A stretch of DNA of 64,000 nt from Spartobacteria bacterium (GCA_003134785.1 PLCN01000022.1:1-64000); one strand, 5' to 3'. Shown: positions 1 through 9,680, counted from the stretch's first letter. Notes: generated by a model from the letters alone, not told the origin. Numbers and translations are program-made.

Positions 1-123
1 CCACTTTTTGGGGGTCAGGCCATCTCCGGCTGCCGGCTTTCATTCCCTCGCCTTCTCCGGGAACATTGCGACACCCGCGTCGGAGCGCTAGCTTCGGCTT
101 GCTCCGCGAAATTAATCAAATCC

Positions 124-618
124 ATGGCTATCCGAATCCTCGTTACCGGCGGCACCTTTGATAAGGAATACAACGAACGCACCGGCCAGCTTTTCTTTAA
201 GGACACTCACATCGCCGAGATGCTCCGGTTGGGACGCTCGCGTGTCGACGTGACGATTCGTACGGTGATGATGATCGACAGCCTCGAAATGACCGATGCC
301 GACCGCGCCCTCATTGTGCAAAACTGCCTTCAGTCCGAAGAGGATCAGATTGTCATTACCCACGGCACCGACACGATGGCGGAAACCGCCGCCGCGGTGG
401 CTCGCACCGTCACCGGGAAAACCGTGGTCCTCACCGGAGCGATGATTCCCTACGCCTTTGGCAGCTCCGACGGCCTCTTCAATCTCGGCAGCGCCCTGTC
501 ATTCGTCCAGGTGCTGCCGCCCGGAGTTTACCTTGCCATGAACGGCAAGTGTTTTCCCTGGAACCGGGTCCGCAAAAACCGCGAGCGTGGCGAGTTCGAG
601 GAAATTCAGCCAAGTTAG
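124..618 (+). CDS. single-domain L-asparaginase-like protein
   Basis: The 164-residue product matches the N-terminal, catalytic half of the L-asparaginase family, which deaminates asparagine to aspartate and ammonia. Visible motifs are TGGTFDK at 8-14 (first catalytic Thr at 11), HGTDTM at 80-85 (second catalytic Thr plus Asp), TGAM at 104-107 and SDGLFNL at 115-121. Full asparaginases are about 330 residues; the C-terminal domain is absent here, and the gene ends in a normal stop followed by non-coding sequence. Such short stand-alone versions occur in several bacterial groups, so this need not be a truncation. No signal peptide is visible, so a cytoplasmic location is inferred. Substrate is not proven by the sequence. 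Confidence 0.85.
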   Translation: MAIRILVTGGTFDKEYNERTGQLFFKDTHIAEMLRLGRSRVDVTIRTVMMIDSLEMTDADRALIVQNCLQSEEDQIVITHGTDTMAETAAAVARTVTGKTVVLTGAMIPYAFGSSDGLFNLGSALSFVQVLPPGVYLAMNGKCFPWNRVRKNRERGEFEEIQPS

Positions 619-829
619 TCGATCAAGCCTGTTTCAAGGCGAAGGCGTCGCGCTGCCAGACGTGTCGGCGCCATCCTTCTGTCCCTTTTCACTGTCATCC
701 CGACGTTACGAGCATTTCGCGTCAGGCGAACAAATTTTCGCGAACTAGGGCGTGTTGTTTCCGTAGTTAAGAGTGGAAGTGATTTTGCCATCGAAATTAC
801 CGCAGTGAAATCCTAACCCGAGCCCACCT

Positions 830-1234
830 ATGCCTAAGAAAACTCCTAAAAGTAACTCGTCAAAGAAACGAAAGCGGGTCGCCACTAAGCCGAGCAAGAA
901 ACCGTCTGGAAAGAAAACACCTGTGTCGAAGCGAAAGCCTGGCAAAGCCCCCGCAGCCGGACCACAACTCCGCGCCCTGATGGCTGGTGCGCCGAGGGGA
1001 GGAGTGCGCCAGGTTCCAGCTTACACTGATGCGCAGATCCGCGCGATTGTTCAACAGTGCATCAAGAACGCCACAAACGGCGTCGGCTTGCCCGCGAATG
1101 TGCCGCTCGGTAGTGCTGATCGCGCGCAGAGTGTCCGAGCATGCGTCAACGCGGTTTTTCACGTCGTCATCATTGTCACCGCCGCGGATACAGAAAACTC
1201 GATCGTCGCCAAGGTGAAGGCCGCGCTGGCCTAG
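830..1234 (+). CDS. small protein with basic Lys/Ser/Pro-rich tail
   Basis: Unrecognised 134-residue protein. Residues 1-45 are very rich in Lys, Arg, Ser and Pro, like a disordered nucleic-acid-binding tail. Residues 60-134 look folded, with helical stretches (DAQIRAIVQQCI) and a hydrophobic VFHVVIIVTAAD strand segment near 110-120. The acid/alkaline split suggests a DNA- or RNA-associated tail on a small alpha/beta domain, but no family is recognised. It lies 12 bases upstream of the following secreted-protein gene on the same strand, so the two are probably co-transcribed. Confidence 0.6.
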   Translation: MPKKTPKSNSSKKRKRVATKPSKKPSGKKTPVSKRKPGKAPAAGPQLRALMAGAPRGGVRQVPAYTDAQIRAIVQQCIKNATNGVGLPANVPLGSADRAQSVRACVNAVFHVVIIVTAADTENSIVAKVKAALA

Positions 1235-1246
1235 CGGGAGTATCTC

Positions 1247-2764
1247 ATGAAACAGACGTCGACTCTCATGGCCGCCGCCGCAGCGGCAGCATTCTTTTTC
1301 TCTCTCTCCCCGCTGTCGGCGAACACTCCGGACAAGGTCAAGATCCTCCGGGAAAATGCCAAGGCGTTCTTCGATTATAATCGTGCCCGCGATCCCAAGG
1401 CAGGCGATGGGTTCCGGCGCCTCATTCGCATGTTCGGCGACCACAATGAATATACGGCTGCCGAAGTTCAAATTGCCCTTAGCGGGCTCGGCGTTTTCAA
1501 GAACGGCCAAATCGCCAGAGCCAAGGACCAGAACGGCGATCCCCCGCCCGGGACATTACCGTCCGAAACGGTGAAGGCCCGCTTTGCGACGATTGAGGCA
1601 CTCGATCCCGCGAAGAAGGGTCTCTTCGAGCGCTTGGCCAACCGAGTCGGAAACTGCAGGTGGTACACATTCGACCAGGTGAATAACGCCGAGAGCTTCG
1701 AGACTACCGACGAACCGACAGGCGAGAAGAAGCTCGCCGCTGAGGCGCTGCAAGAGGCGGCCATCCGCGGAGAAAAAGGCGAAATGAAGTTACACGACGG
1801 ATGGCAGGCGCCCCGGATTCGGCACGATTGGCGCGATGTGCTTTATGATGAGGACGCGAGCGTCCAGCCGAGCAAACCCAAAGCGCTCGGAGACCTTCAA
1901 GGCGCGACCTTTTCCTACACGCGCGACCAGAACGCCGGCACTGACCTGTGGGCGGCCCATGCCGCGGTGATATTTCCTTTCACGAAGCACTGGCCCGAAG
2001 GAGCCGACTTTTCCCTCGCCGAGCTGGCCCTGGCACCGAGCGTTACCTACGACCGGGTAACCACCAATGGCGATCCGAAAGTTGAGGTGGACTCGATCTT
2101 CTATCGCATGGGGGTTTTTCTCGATTTCTTCGGCCTACAACCACGACAACCTGGCCCTGATGACGTCCCAATGCCAGGCGGCGGAACCAATCCAGCCTCG
2201 TTATACGGCGGCGGTTACGGCCTGCAGGTCCGCGCGGCGGGCGTTTACGTCACCGATCATGACTACCGCGCCGGGCTGACCGGCCTTGAAGTCGATCTCG
2301 AGCCGCGCTGGATGGGCAACCATTTGAATCTCGGCTATCGCACCATTCTGTGGCCCAAGAAGTCTCCCGCGCTCGCAGACGGCAGCGATGATGCGTTTCT
2401 CGACGCCCAATTACGAGTATGGGCTCACTTGGAAGGAGGAGAGGTTCAGGACGTCGCCGCGTCGTGGCTGCCCTCCAACGAAAGTTTCTTTCGCGTGGGC
2501 CCTACCGTCCAATTCCAGCTGCGTGCACCGGCCCTGCCCGGAGAACGCACACTCTCCCTGACTGCTCTCTACAGCTATCTGGCCGCCGTCTCCGGACCCA
2601 GCGACCATGCTTCCTACCTTCAAGCCACGCTCTCCTACGACTTATTCCGCGACAAGGAACTCAATCATAAGGTGTCCCTGAATGCGAGCTACGAGCGCGG
2701 CGGGTTGAACCTCACCAAGCAAGATGTCGATACCTTTACGCTCGGTCTCGGCGTCCTGTTCTGA
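1247..2764 (+). CDS. secreted protein, probable outer-membrane beta-rich domain
   Basis: A 505-residue protein of unknown function. The N-terminus is a clear signal peptide: MKQTST, then an Ala/Phe-rich core, ending near SANT at about 25-30. Residues 30-200 are mixed and charged. The C-terminal half has alternating aromatic/polar strands (NHLNLGYRTILW, LQATLSYDLFR, VSLNASYERGGLNL) and ends in TLGLGVLF; a terminal Phe after alternating strands is typical of outer-membrane barrels. I infer an envelope protein. A GGGAG ribosome-binding site precedes the ATG. Confidence 0.7.
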   Translation: MKQTSTLMAAAAAAAFFFSLSPLSANTPDKVKILRENAKAFFDYNRARDPKAGDGFRRLIRMFGDHNEYTAAEVQIALSGLGVFKNGQIARAKDQNGDPPPGTLPSETVKARFATIEALDPAKKGLFERLANRVGNCRWYTFDQVNNAESFETTDEPTGEKKLAAEALQEAAIRGEKGEMKLHDGWQAPRIRHDWRDVLYDEDASVQPSKPKALGDLQGATFSYTRDQNAGTDLWAAHAAVIFPFTKHWPEGADFSLAELALAPSVTYDRVTTNGDPKVEVDSIFYRMGVFLDFFGLQPRQPGPDDVPMPGGGTNPASLYGGGYGLQVRAAGVYVTDHDYRAGLTGLEVDLEPRWMGNHLNLGYRTILWPKKSPALADGSDDAFLDAQLRVWAHLEGGEVQDVAASWLPSNESFFRVGPTVQFQLRAPALPGERTLSLTALYSYLAAVSGPSDHASYLQATLSYDLFRDKELNHKVSLNASYERGGLNLTKQDVDTFTLGLGVLF

Positions 2765-3023
2765 TTTAACTTGTCACCGTGGTAAACAAGGCCCGTGGGC
2801 CAGCAAGGCCGTTCCGCAAGAGATAAAATCCCGAGCCATGCCGAATCGCAAAGGCGTCATCGTTGGCTAGGGGAGAAACATTTTCCGTTGTGTGAGAGTC
2901 ATTGTTGGTCGGGCAAGGAACATTGTCCGTTAACTAAAAATTGTCCGCTGGGAGAGGTTGACGCGCCCCATCACTTACCTCAACCGATCATCGGAGCTTT
3001 AGAATTACTTCTTCACCTTGCGA

Positions 3024-6000
3024 TCAGAACCGTTTGAACAATGGCGACCAGTCCTTTCCTTCGGCCCAAAGAATGGGGAGGCTATTATTTGGACAACTAT
3101 TCTCAAACACTACGGCCGCCTGAGATCCGCTGTAACCGAGCGGATTGGACTTCAGCAACCGTTCCCCATATCGAACAGCAATATCTCTGGCCCGCTCGCG
3201 CTCTGATACCTCCGGGAAGATTCCGCTATCGGAGCTAAAACAACGGTGCGTGTCATCAAGCGGATCGCAGATATGCACAACCACACGGTTTCCGAACGCC
3301 CCGATTGCCGACTCAATTTTAGCCTGCGCTACTTGGAACCCACAAATTGCGACAAAGGAAGTCCCAACTTGTCGATCCTCCAGCGCCTTGCCATTTTTTT
3401 CCAAAAAAGCGCTTAGCTGGCCCGACACGCTCTTACCCGTCCCTAGAAAGTCATCAATGAACACAATTGCCTTCACGTCGACATGCTGCTTGATGAACAG
3501 TGAGACGTGGGCCGACTCGATCACGTTCTCGTAGTAGATCTGGTTTTCATCTGCGAAGATTCTCGCATAATATGCGCCGCTCTTACCTGTCGCGCCCAGA
3601 TAACTAACGACAATATCCGACCGCTTTTGACGACCCGGAGCCAAGTGCCACATCAAATCACGATGCACAATCCCATTGGCATCTCGCATTTTAGAGCGAA
3701 TATTTCCGCCGGTGTAAAAAGTTAGATTTTGTAACAATCTAAACATCAGTCGCTGTGAACTGTTGTCTCCGAACTGTCGAAGCCATGCACGAACGCGATC
3801 TTCTGTAATATGTCGTCCCTTATAAGTTCCCCACGCTTCCGTAACCTTGACGATCTCCTCTGGACGAATCAATGCTTCTTCCTCCTCCTTGCGTCGCGCT
3901 AATACCGAGTCGATATCCGCAAAAGTAGTTATGATTTCCTTAACACCGATTTCTTGGAGCCATCTTTGAAAGAAATGCACTTTACAGCCGTAGGAGTCCT
4001 CCTTCTTCACGAACACTTCTCGTCGCTCAAGCTCCCGTATTTCCAAAGATACAGTTGCTGGAGAAACGCCGTATTTGGCGGCGCCTTCTGCTATCGCCTC
4101 TAACGTCGGATGCATTCCTGCTCTTAATACGTCCGCAAATCCAAGCAGAATCTTCCGCCGAAGAATCGATATTTCTTCTTTCCGTTCACCGCCAGCAAAA
4201 ATGCCGTCATCCCAGTAATGCGCGAAACTCTTGCTTCCCGCGCGCTGCAAGGAGATGCGAGTGCTCTCCTCCACTTCGTAGCTGGTAACGTGTGAGTCGC
4301 GCCGATCGAGCATCAACTTTACTATTGTGCCGCAAATCAGCTTAGTGAAATAGGGATTTCCGGCCGTCAAGTCATACAGTGTTATCAGGGCTTCGTCGGA
4401 AATCTCCAGCCAGTCTTCGACTGGCCGTCGCACAAGACTCTGGAAATCGGGCCAGTGCTTTTCTTTGTCAAAATAATCAATTCGTACCGCTTGAAACTTA
4501 TTTAGCGCCTCCCCTTGACAACTTAGGATTAGTTCCATCTTTTCCCCTCCTACTATAATGAAGCCAAAGGCAGGTTTGCCGCTAATGCTCCTAAGCGTTA
4601 GAAAGAACGCATCGCCGACGGTGCCACGTTTGTAGAGATCTAGCGGCAATTCACTGAACTCATCGAGGATAATGAGCACCCGAAGATCTGGGGCTACACG
4701 TATCACTGCACTAAGGAACTCGCTAATAGGAGAAAGAGCGCCTTGAAACTCTGGAATGGTAATGTATGAAAGGCGAGCGTCCATCTGCTGAAGCTCCATA
4801 CATAGTCGCCGCCCGAGTCCTTCAACCGTTCGCGTTGGATCAGGGTGCACATAATCGCCGCCTTCCAAAAACACGACTGCGTAGTTGCGAGGGTAGATTT
4901 TGTTCAACTCTGTCTTAAGTGTTTGAACAAGCGAAGTCTTCCCTACCCGCTTCTGACCAAAAACGTACGAGGAGCCGACACTCGAAGCTTGAGCGCGAGC
5001 CAGAAGGTCGTTAAGGATATCTTGTCTACCAATTAACTCGGCTTCCGTGCTGACCGGTTCGGTACTGTACGGTTCTTGTCGAGCCAACTGTTCCCATGGT
5101 ACATCCGAGCGTTGGCCGGCGAGCTCAAAAGTAAACTCACTCTCACCGCCGGTGCCGTCGTAGTTACGCCACTGCACCACCACCGAAATGAGTGTGGACG
5201 AACATGCAACAGCGACAGTGCCGGGTATTTCCAGCCCCACGGACGCTTGCTCTAGATGACCCATATAGGTCTCATGTCGCGCAATTGTTACGTCCGTGGC
5301 TTCGGTGAGTCGAACGAACACATCGAATGCGTGGCCGGGGCCTGTGTTCCGCACCAAGACGGCCAAACGAATCGCCTGGCCAGGCAAATGAAGAGGATAC
5401 TTCTTTTCGGATTTCTCAATAGTTATGGTCGCCGGTTTGCTAATCGGATTGTCGGCGAAATGAATTTCACAGAATGCCAACAGCTTGTCTGCAACGGCGG
5501 CGAGAAAGTCGATGCTATAACGAGTCCCAAATTGTTGGGCCTCGGTCCGAAATGTTATGACCGTATCCCGTAGCTTTTCTAGCGCCTGCAGGAGGCCCGT
5601 GCCCGTTTCCCGCAGATAATCTATTGCCACTGCAAAGACTTCGTCGAGACGGGCACTAGTTAACTGCTTCGGCAAAAAAGGCCAAACAATCGCCTTGGTT
5701 AACGAGTTGTTGAATCTTGCCATAAACCGTTGCCGGAAGTTACTCACTACTGCGAGGCTGGACCAAGACTCGATGTCCAATTTCAGCTCCAACTCAGCCT
5801 GTGAAGCTAACCCCTCCAGACGGACCAATTTCTCGAAGGTTTGGTGTTTCACGGTTATGCCTAGGGATCTGTAAATGTCGTTCGCGAAGACATCGTCAAA
5901 TAGACCAATTGCTTTCTGACGCAGTTCGCCGTGATCAAAAAACGAACGGACGCCAAGTAGCCGCAGCAAGCACACCGCGATGAATCGACGATGTTTTGCA

Positions 6001-6251
6001 GTTAAGCTTCTATCGAATAGACTGTTGAGCGGGTCTGAGTGAGGCGGTAAGGGTTGGAGTCCTTCCTGTGCACGTATTGCGGCATCAAGACGTCGAAGGA
6101 GATCGGGCGGGTTAACCTGATGGTCCGCTTTCGTTAGCTGTATCAGTCGATCAACTGGGGCAACGGGGCTGACTGATGAATCGATCGGAACGGGGAGCGG
6201 AGGCATTGAAAATGGGCGGGGACCGGGCATAGAGTCTTCGTACACTCGCAT
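3024..6251 (-). CDS. STAND-like ATPase with C-terminal phosphoribosyltransferase-like domain
   Basis: About 1075 residues from the ATG at 6251; the frame is open to 6326 and other Mets at 6230 and 6206 are possible. Domain order: helical N-terminus (about 50-260); a beta-rich segment (about 275-380); a P-loop ATPase with Walker A FGQKRVGKTS (Lys near 438) and Walker B LIILDEFSE (Asp-Glu near 530-531); a winged-helix-like stretch (about 710-750); then a C-terminal phosphoribosyltransferase-like domain with the phosphate-loop signature VFIDDFLGTGKS (about 929-941). STAND ATPases act as switch modules in anti-phage and self-killing proteins, and PRTase-like domains have been predicted as conflict effectors, so a defence role is inferred. 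The gene is visibly poorer in GC than its flanks, supporting transfer. It is a monocistron with no obvious partner. Confidence 0.8.
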   Translation of the reverse strand: MRVYEDSMPGPRPFSMPPLPVPIDSSVSPVAPVDRLIQLTKADHQVNPPDLLRRLDAAIRAQEGLQPLPPHSDPLNSLFDRSLTAKHRRFIAVCLLRLLGVRSFFDHGELRQKAIGLFDDVFANDIYRSLGITVKHQTFEKLVRLEGLASQAELELKLDIESWSSLAVVSNFRQRFMARFNNSLTKAIVWPFLPKQLTSARLDEVFAVAIDYLRETGTGLLQALEKLRDTVITFRTEAQQFGTRYSIDFLAAVADKLLAFCEIHFADNPISKPATITIEKSEKKYPLHLPGQAIRLAVLVRNTGPGHAFDVFVRLTEATDVTIARHETYMGHLEQASVGLEIPGTVAVACSSTLISVVVQWRNYDGTGGESEFTFELAGQRSDVPWEQLARQEPYSTEPVSTEAELIGRQDILNDLLARAQASSVGSSYVFGQKRVGKTSLVQTLKTELNKIYPRNYAVVFLEGGDYVHPDPTRTVEGLGRRLCMELQQMDARLSYITIPEFQGALSPISEFLSAVIRVAPDLRVLIILDEFSELPLDLYKRGTVGDAFFLTLRSISGKPAFGFIIVGGEKMELILSCQGEALNKFQAVRIDYFDKEKHWPDFQSLVRRPVEDWLEISDEALITLYDLTAGNPYFTKLICGTIVKLMLDRRDSHVTSYEVEESTRISLQRAGSKSFAHYWDDGIFAGGERKEEISILRRKILLGFADVLRAGMHPTLEAIAEGAAKYGVSPATVSLEIRELERREVFVKKEDSYGCKVHFFQRWLQEIGVKEIITTFADIDSVLARRKEEEEALIRPEEIVKVTEAWGTYKGRHITEDRVRAWLRQFGDNSSQRLMFRLLQNLTFYTGGNIRSKMRDANGIVHRDLMWHLAPGRQKRSDIVVSYLGATGKSGAYYARIFADENQIYYENVIESAHVSLFIKQHVDVKAIVFIDDFLGTGKSVSGQLSAFLEKNGKALEDRQVGTSFVAICGFQVAQAKIESAIGAFGNRVVVHICDPLDDTHRCFSSDSGIFPEVSERERARDIAVRYGERLLKSNPLGYSGSQAAVVFENSCPNNSLPILWAEGKDWSPLFKRF

Positions 6252-6380
6252 TCTGTCCACGACAATCTTTCCTCGCAATGTGCCGGCGCAACGTAACCGG
6301 TAATCGACCGGGGAGCGTCTCAACAAAAGGTCGCGTCAGAAAATTCGCACACCGTCTCGTGGCTGACACAACACAACGCA

Positions 6381-6408
6381 TTCGGCGGTCACAGACCGCC
6401 GCTACAGA
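6381..6408. repeat. palindromic repeat, GGCGGTC/GACCGCC family
   Basis: A 28-base sequence with the arms GGCGGTC and GACCGCC followed by GCTACAG. The same sequence, with one base changed in the loop, occurs as an inverted pair at 60294-60363. It sits between the 5' end of the ATPase-PRTase gene and the 3' end of the next gene, as expected for a REP-like dispersed element. Confidence 0.8.
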
Positions 6409-6417
6409 AAGGGACAA

Positions 6418-7002
6418 CTAAGGCCGCACTGGGTGAAGCGAATCAATGATCTTGCGGAATTCGGCGACGGTGATGCCGGTGGCGGAGAAGCCGTGGTAGC
6501 GGCCAAGAGTCGGATGAATGAGCGGGTCTGTCGCTTTTTCGGACTTCATGTTCGCGTCCTCGGCCCAGTTCGATTTGATCTCAACTTTCCGGCCGCCTAT
6601 CCCCTTTCCTTTCGGCGTGTAGATCAGATACATCGGGCCGAAGAGAGATGGGATCTCCGCGTCCTCGCTGTCCTCGGTTCCCAGGAGGTTGCGGTCGCCG
6701 ATTCCTTCCCGCGCGGAATCGATCGTGAATGACACCGCGCCGCCAGTCCGGCTCGGACTCTTTTCGTATTCGATTGAGTAAAGCGGGAAGCGGCCAGCCG
6801 TGTTTTCGTTGGGGCCGGGTTCGTCGTAGAAAATCTCGACGCTCTTTAATCGGAAACCTTTCGGGAGATAAGACGGAACGAAGCAAATGATCTCGAGCTT
6901 CTTCAGATCATCGAGCGTCGCGTGCGGTTTGGAACATGGCGCGATCTGCGGACCAAGGAACAGGAGGGATAAGGCCAGCATGAAAAACAAGAAGCGTTTC
7001 AT
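6418..7002 (-). CDS. secreted protein of unknown function
   Basis: A 194-residue protein starting at MKRFLFFMLALSLLF, a strong signal peptide with likely cleavage around residues 22-25. A Cys follows the hydrophobic core (QIAPC), but the context is a poor lipobox, so a lipoprotein is only possible. The mature part contains CFVPSYLPKGFRLKSVE and SIEYEKSP, reminiscent of DUF4367-like proteins that read out membrane state, but the match is weak. The frame is open upstream to 7191, but that extension is Arg-rich and overlaps the divergent oxidoreductase gene, so the signal-peptide start is preferred. Confidence 0.7.
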   Translation of the reverse strand: MKRFLFFMLALSLLFLGPQIAPCSKPHATLDDLKKLEIICFVPSYLPKGFRLKSVEIFYDEPGPNENTAGRFPLYSIEYEKSPSRTGGAVSFTIDSAREGIGDRNLLGTEDSEDAEIPSLFGPMYLIYTPKGKGIGGRKVEIKSNWAEDANMKSEKATDPLIHPTLGRYHGFSATGITVAEFRKIIDSLHPVRP

Positions 7003-7085
7003 TGATTGGCGGCATCGGCCGCGCGCGTAATTCGAACGATATTGAGTTCGCGGAGCTTCTTCAATATTATCATCCGGGCGTTCCC

Positions 7086-8753
7086 ATGATTCATTTCGAT
7101 GAAGCACATCGCGCGGCCTATTATCCCGATGATCGGCGTTTTCGGGTCTGGATTCGCCCGCCGATCCTAATCCTGCTGCTGATCCTCGCACTCGGTCCGT
7201 TCGTCGTGGCCTGGATGCAGAACGCTTTCTTCGGGCTTCCTTATATCGCGCCGCCGGCCGCTTCGCTGGAAGGCTCCGCGAGCGGGCCTCACGGTTTTCC
7301 TTTTTGGATTCGCTGGAGCCATTTCTTTAACCTGTTTTTCCTCTTCATGCTCATCCGGAGCGGCCTTTCCATCCTGATGGAACATCCGCGGCTTTATTTC
7401 AACAATCATTGCACGCCGGGCACGGAATGGATCCGTTTTACTCCTTTGCGCGTGCCGACGGACCGCGTCTGGACAGCCAAGCAGGATGGGCGTTACATCT
7501 CGCCTCTGGTCGCAACTCCTGGCTATCGCCACACGGTGGGCGTCGCTCGCTCCTGGCATTTCATCACCGTCTACGGATTCGTCCTGACCGGTGTGCTCTT
7601 TGTTATTGGATTGCTTACGACCGATCAATGGCGACGGCTCGTGCCCACTTCGCCCGATATCTTCGTGCAGGCATGGAACACCTTTGTCCATTACGCGAAC
7701 CTCCACCTTCCGCCCGAACCGAACGGGTTCTACGGCTACAATGCCCTCCAACAGCTGTCTTACTTCGCCACGATCTTTATCATGGCGCCGCTCTCCATCC
7801 TTACCGGCATGGCGATGTCGCCGGCGTTGGTAAATCGTTTCCCAGTCTACGCTACATTATTCGGGGGCCGCCAAGCCGCGCGCTCGATCCATTTCCTTAT
7901 CCTGGTGGGATTCGTCGGCTTCACCATCGTGCACGTGGCGCTGGTCGCGCTCACGGGTTTTGCGCGGAACATGAACCATATCGTGTTAGGCACCGACGAT
8001 CTGCGGCCGGCCGGACTGATACTGGGACTCGCCGGGATCGCGGCCGTCGTGCTTTCCTGGATCGTCGCTCACTACGTCTCGTGGTATTTTCCGCGCCAAT
8101 TGCAGCACGCGCAGAAGGCAGTCACTCAGCCGGCAAAACTGGTGACGCTCGACCGGCTGCTTCCAAGCCAGCATTACCGCAAGGACCAAATCTCACCGCA
8201 CTTCTGGCCTAACGGCAAGATGCCTGAACGCGAGGACTGGAAGCAGCTCGCCGCCGGCAACTTCAAGGATTACAAACTAAAGGTCTCCGGTCTGGTGGAG
8301 AATCCCGTCGAACTCTCTCTCGCCGACCTCCGCGCGCTGGGTGGAGAAGAGTTCATCACCATGCATCATTGCATCCAGGGTTGGACTGGCATCGCGCAGT
8401 GGCGAGGCCTTTCGATGACGAAGTTGATCGAGCACGTTAAACCGAAGCCAGCCGCGAAAGTCATCGCATTCTACTCCTTTGGCCCGTCACTCTTCACCGC
8501 GACCTACTACGAAACGCAGAAAATGGAGAGCGCGCTCAAGCCGGAGTGCATGCTGGCGCTCGAGATGAACGGCGAGCCGCTGCCCGCCATCTATGGCGCG
8601 CCCTTGCGACTGCGCGTGGAAAACCAGCTTGGCTATAAGATGGTGAAATGGATTGAGCGGATCGAGTTCGTCGAATCGGAGAGGGACCTGGGTAAAGGTG
8701 AAGGCGGTTCGAACGAAGATGATGAATACTTCGATCTCCTGCCGAACATCTGA
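7086..8753 (+). CDS. membrane-bound molybdopterin oxidoreductase with cytochrome-like N-terminus
   Basis: A 555-residue fusion. The N-terminal 340 residues contain several membrane segments (from PPILILLLILALGPFVVAW onward) with His residues placed as in cytochrome b561/formate-dehydrogenase-gamma-like domains (for example RSWHFITVYGFVL and RSIHFLILVGFVGF). The C-terminal 170 residues are a sulfite-oxidase/MsrP-type molybdopterin domain: SGLVENPVELSLADLRAL, then MHHCIQGWTG with the Mo-ligand Cys at about residue 429. The inferred role is electron transfer between a quinone pool or haem and an oxidised or reduced small molecule in the envelope; substrate unknown. The frame is open further upstream to 7002, but MIHFDEAHRA at 7086 is the more plausible start. 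Confidence 0.85.
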   Translation: MIHFDEAHRAAYYPDDRRFRVWIRPPILILLLILALGPFVVAWMQNAFFGLPYIAPPAASLEGSASGPHGFPFWIRWSHFFNLFFLFMLIRSGLSILMEHPRLYFNNHCTPGTEWIRFTPLRVPTDRVWTAKQDGRYISPLVATPGYRHTVGVARSWHFITVYGFVLTGVLFVIGLLTTDQWRRLVPTSPDIFVQAWNTFVHYANLHLPPEPNGFYGYNALQQLSYFATIFIMAPLSILTGMAMSPALVNRFPVYATLFGGRQAARSIHFLILVGFVGFTIVHVALVALTGFARNMNHIVLGTDDLRPAGLILGLAGIAAVVLSWIVAHYVSWYFPRQLQHAQKAVTQPAKLVTLDRLLPSQHYRKDQISPHFWPNGKMPEREDWKQLAAGNFKDYKLKVSGLVENPVELSLADLRALGGEEFITMHHCIQGWTGIAQWRGLSMTKLIEHVKPKPAAKVIAFYSFGPSLFTATYYETQKMESALKPECMLALEMNGEPLPAIYGAPLRLRVENQLGYKMVKWIERIEFVESERDLGKGEGGSNEDDEYFDLLPNI

Positions 8754-8880
8754 TTCGAGAGCGCGATAAAGCGAGGGCCGGCGGTAAGAAGCGTCTCATT
8801 GACCGGTCTCATCAGGTGCTTGCACATCGAACAGGCAATACGTTACGCGAGAACTTGGCGGACTCTGCCGCCCTTCAATT

Positions 8881-9036
8881 TCATTTTTTCTTTGCTTCGG
8901 CGGTAGCGTCCACCTTGCCGGCTGACTCCCGGCGCTCGCGCGGAAATTCTTTCGCCAGGCGAACCAGTTGTCCCACCTTTCGGATCTTCTCCTCGTAAGG
9001 TTCGCGCGCGAGCGCTTTCCGTAATTCCGCTTTCAT
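8881..9036 (-). CDS. small partner of nucleotidyltransferase
   Basis: A 51-residue basic, helical protein, MKAELRKALAREPYEEKIRKVG, ending in a Lys run. Its ATG overlaps the stop of the upstream nucleotidyltransferase gene in an ATGA arrangement, so translation is coupled. The pattern R..LA..P(Y/F).EKI....L.RL also appears at the N-terminus of the 692-residue protein at 43206-45284, which likewise follows a related nucleotidyltransferase. I infer it is the dedicated partner, an antitoxin or toxin, of the upstream protein; which is which cannot be told. Confidence 0.65.
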   Translation of the reverse strand: MKAELRKALAREPYEEKIRKVGQLVRLAKEFPRERRESAGKVDATAEAKKK

Positions 9037-9536
9037 GATGGCAACGACAATTTATAACGCTTCAGAATTGCCTCTAACAAATTCTTGTCGATGTCCGCTT
9101 GCTCCATGATTTGCTCAATGCGAGCAAGGTCTTTATGACGCCCAACGCTCGCGGCGATGGCGATGATGTGTTCGGGCCGAAAGACCTTCGCGGGAACACC
9201 TTGGTAGTCGATGGTTTTTGCCTCACGCACCGCTTCCTCAGTCAAACCGTGAGCCGTCAGAAATTGCACCGGAAAATTACCCAACAAGAGATGGCCGCCT
9301 TCCACGCGCCAACCTTGGGCGCGCAACGCATCGTAGATTTGCGGAATTCCTCCCGATAGATCTTGAGCAGTGGGAATGAAAAAGATATCGGCGTCGTAGG
9401 TTGCAAACGGCTCGACATAATGAATCGCCGCGAGTGCCCCGCCCAAGGCGTAGTCTTTTATCATACCGGCTGCGACAAGTTTGTTGGCTGCACGAAGGAC
9501 ATCGGCAAGCGGGATCGCAGCGTGATCTTCAGGCAT
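9033..9536 (-). CDS. nucleotidyltransferase-like protein (AbiEii/MNT type)
   Basis: A 167-residue protein starting at MPEDHAAIPL (AGAAAGAG-like ribosome site just upstream; the frame opens earlier, at 9608). The core YALGGALAAIHYVEPFATYDADIFFI at residues 28-53 has the Gly-Gly helix followed by the D.D metal-binding pair of the polymerase-beta nucleotidyltransferase fold. Relatives serve as toxins of type II or IV systems or as nucleotide-modifying antitoxins. A close paralogue is at 45284-45919 (same GGA..A..H.EP..T.D.DIF pattern and similar C-terminus). It is coupled to the 51-residue partner downstream. Confidence 0.75.
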   Translation of the reverse strand: MPEDHAAIPLADVLRAANKLVAAGMIKDYALGGALAAIHYVEPFATYDADIFFIPTAQDLSGGIPQIYDALRAQGWRVEGGHLLLGNFPVQFLTAHGLTEEAVREAKTIDYQGVPAKVFRPEHIIAIAASVGRHKDLARIEQIMEQADIDKNLLEAILKRYKLSLPS

Positions 9537-9631
9537 TCTCTTTCTATAATCCGGCCGCGACAGAGCGCCAGCTTTCATGCTCGCTGCCCGAGACCTGTGC
9601 GAAACCATGTTTTCCTCCGCACACCAGGCAA

Positions 9632-9680
9632 CGCCCGCCTTTACATAAGCATCCTTATGTCGAAGTCGCGTTCACCCTGA
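9632..9680 (+). pseudogene. fragment of a cupin gene
   Basis: About 48 bases (CGCCCGCCTTTACATAAGCA onward, through GTCGAAGTCGCGTTCACCCT) match the middle of the intact cupin gene at 18244-18573 with a few changes. The encoded piece LHKHPYVEVAFTL is the metal-binding cupin motif. It has no start, no C-terminal part, and sits in the upstream region of the nucleotidyltransferase gene. It is read as a relic of partial duplication. Confidence 0.7.
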
